In this document: in pieces, positions 4,878-5,961 of the stretch
Position numbering within the stretch: position 1 is the first letter of the stretch
Layout of the letters: the number at the start of each line of letters is the position of its first letter
DNA from: Desulfobacterales bacterium
Lineage (GTDB): Bacteria > Desulfobacterota > DSM-4660 > Desulfatiglandales > Desulfatiglandaceae
Length of the DNA stretch: 5,961 bases
NCBI GenBank assembly: GCA_022013615.1
Contig: JAKLQB010000372.1
Span: 1-5,961 of the forward strand
Direction of reading: 5' to 3'
Made by a program: the position numbers and the translations under genes
The notes under the pieces: generated by a model
Databases searched by the model: none
Told to the model about the DNA's origin: nothing
What the model saw: the letters and a program-made list of their open reading frames with translations, nothing else

Positions 4878-5961
4878 ATGGAGGTCAAAAAAATTTTTTT
4901 ACCCGAGTCGGAATTGCCGCGTCAATGGTACAATATCGCAGCCGATATGCCAACACCGATGGAGCCGCCGCTTCACCCGGGGACAGGGAAGCCTGTAGGC
5001 CCGGACGATCTGGCACCCATCTTTCCCATGCCGCTCATAGAGCAGGAGGTAAGTCAGGAAAGGTGGATTGATATCCCTGAGGAGGTTCTGGAGAAGTATG
5101 TCATCTGGCGCCCCACGCCCCTTTACAGGGCCTACCAGCTTGAAAAATACCTGGAAACGCCTGCCAAGATCTACTATAAAAACGAAGGCGTAAGTCCGGC
5201 AGGAAGCCACAAACCCAACACTGCCATAGCCCAGGCCTATTACAACAAGATTTCCGGGACCAAGCGGATCACCACAGAAACCGGTGCGGGTCAATGGGGA
5301 AGTGCCCTGGCCATGTGCTGTGCCATGTTTGGCCTGGAGTGCGATGTCTGGATGGTGAAGATTAGTTTTAATCAGAAGCCTTATCGCCGCATGATGATGG
5401 AGACCTGGGGGGCCAAGTGCGTGGCAAGCCCCAGCACACTCACCAAGGCAGGGCAAAAAATCCTGGATCAGGATCCGGATTGTCCTGGAAGTCTTGGGAT
5501 TGCCATCAGTGAGGCTGTAGAGGCAGCTGTCATGGACGAAAACGCCAAGTATGCCCTGGGAAGTGTGTTAAACCACGTAATGCTACACCAGACCGTTAAT
5601 GGCCTTGAAACCCAGAAGCAAATGGCCATTGCCGGCGATTACCCGGACGTGGTTATTGGGTGTGCTGGTGGAGGCAGCAATTTCGCGGGACACTGTTTTC
5701 CCTTTGTGCGGGATAAAATTCATGGCAAGGATATAGATATAATTGGTGTAGAACCCGCCTCCTGCCCAACCATGACCAGGGGGCCGTTTGCCTATGATTT
5801 TGGGGATACGTGTCAAATGACACCCCTTCTTCCAATGCACACCCTGGGCCATGGTTTTGTGCCTGCACCAATCCATGCGGGCGGGCTTAGATATCACGGC
5901 ATGGCGCCCCTGATCAGCCAGCTTATTCTTGACAACCTGATTAGACCTGTGGCCGTTCAGC
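4878..5961 (+). CDS. trpB2: Class-2 tryptophan synthase beta chain (TrpB2-like PLP enzyme), 3' end outside window
   Basis: The first 361 residues of a protein that normally reaches about 430-460 are present. The long N-terminal part with QWYNI (16-20), LHPGTGKP (32-39) and [10 protein letters not shown] (76-85) marks the TrpB2 subfamily rather than canonical TrpB1. K112 in SPAGSHKPN (106-114) is the expected pyridoxal phosphate lysine. E134 in [13 protein letters not shown] (133-145) fits the catalytic Glu, and CAGGGSN (262-268) is the phosphate-binding loop. [13 protein letters not shown] (227-239) and [12 protein letters not shown] (333-344) are further family landmarks. The reaction is L-serine plus indole to L-tryptophan in the cytoplasm; TrpB2 proteins are often thought to salvage free indole without TrpA. 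The start has AAGGAGG (4867-4873) four bases upstream, strong but slightly close. No trpA or other trp gene is visible upstream. Confidence 0.95.
   Translation, partial: MEVKKIFLPESELPRQWYNIAADMPTPMEPPLHPGTGKPVGPDDLAPIFPMPLIEQEVSQERWIDIPEEVLEKYVIWRPTPLYRAYQLEKYLETPAKIYYKNEGVSPAGSHKPNTAIAQAYYNKISGTKRITTETGAGQWGSALAMCCAMFGLECDVWMVKISFNQKPYRRMMMETWGAKCVASPSTLTKAGQKILDQDPDCPGSLGIAISEAVEAAVMDENAKYALGSVLNHVMLHQTVNGLETQKQMAIAGDYPDVVIGCAGGGSNFAGHCFPFVRDKIHGKDIDIIGVEPASCPTMTRGPFAYDFGDTCQMTPLLPMHTLGHGFVPAPIHAGGLRYHGMAPLISQLILDNLIRPVAVQ

Noticed and set aside
4899..5456. A 185-codon open frame on the - strand
   Set aside because: It is antisense to the well-supported TrpB2-like gene and has no domain of its own.

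Overview
The window reads as chromosomal DNA from a bacterium of moderate GC content. The mix of an acyl-CoA dehydrogenase with a dedicated electron transfer flavoprotein (ETF), an XRE-cupin regulatory module and a class-2 tryptophan synthase beta chain fits an anaerobic, fatty- or aromatic-acid-oxidising member of the Desulfobacterota (former Deltaproteobacteria). That placement is an inference from gene content; no marker gene is present.

Left part (1-2670, + strand): the last codons of an acyl-CoA dehydrogenase, then etfB and etfA. These form one catabolic unit in which the dehydrogenase oxidises an acyl-CoA and the ETF takes up the electrons. EtfB carries a DSDTGQVGPQ motif, close to the signature reported for electron-bifurcating ETFs. 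The ETF alpha chain is 543 residues instead of the usual 320-350, because a full XRE-type helix-turn-helix plus cupin module, normally a separate transcription factor, is joined to its C-terminus in frame. This is the most notable feature of the window. A good sigma70-like promoter overlaps the 3' end of the dehydrogenase gene, and a hairpin lies in the etfB-etfA spacer.

Middle part (2694-4119, - strand): a gene for a PerM/AI-2E-family membrane protein converges on etfA. Upstream of it on the same strand is a 90-residue protein with a resolvase-like helix-turn-helix and a C-terminal coiled coil. Two overlapping palindromes lie just before the membrane-protein gene and look like an operator.

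Right part (4120-5961): about 760 bases without an intact gene. They hold the decayed 5' end of a DMT/EamA-type transporter gene on the - strand, with a strong ribosome binding site but a lost start codon. They also hold several short hairpins and the leader of the last gene. That gene (4878 to the window edge, + strand) is a class-2 tryptophan synthase beta chain (TrpB2-like), cut off by the window after 361 residues. Its leader contains a 12-bp hairpin whose wobble pairs make sense only in the + strand RNA.
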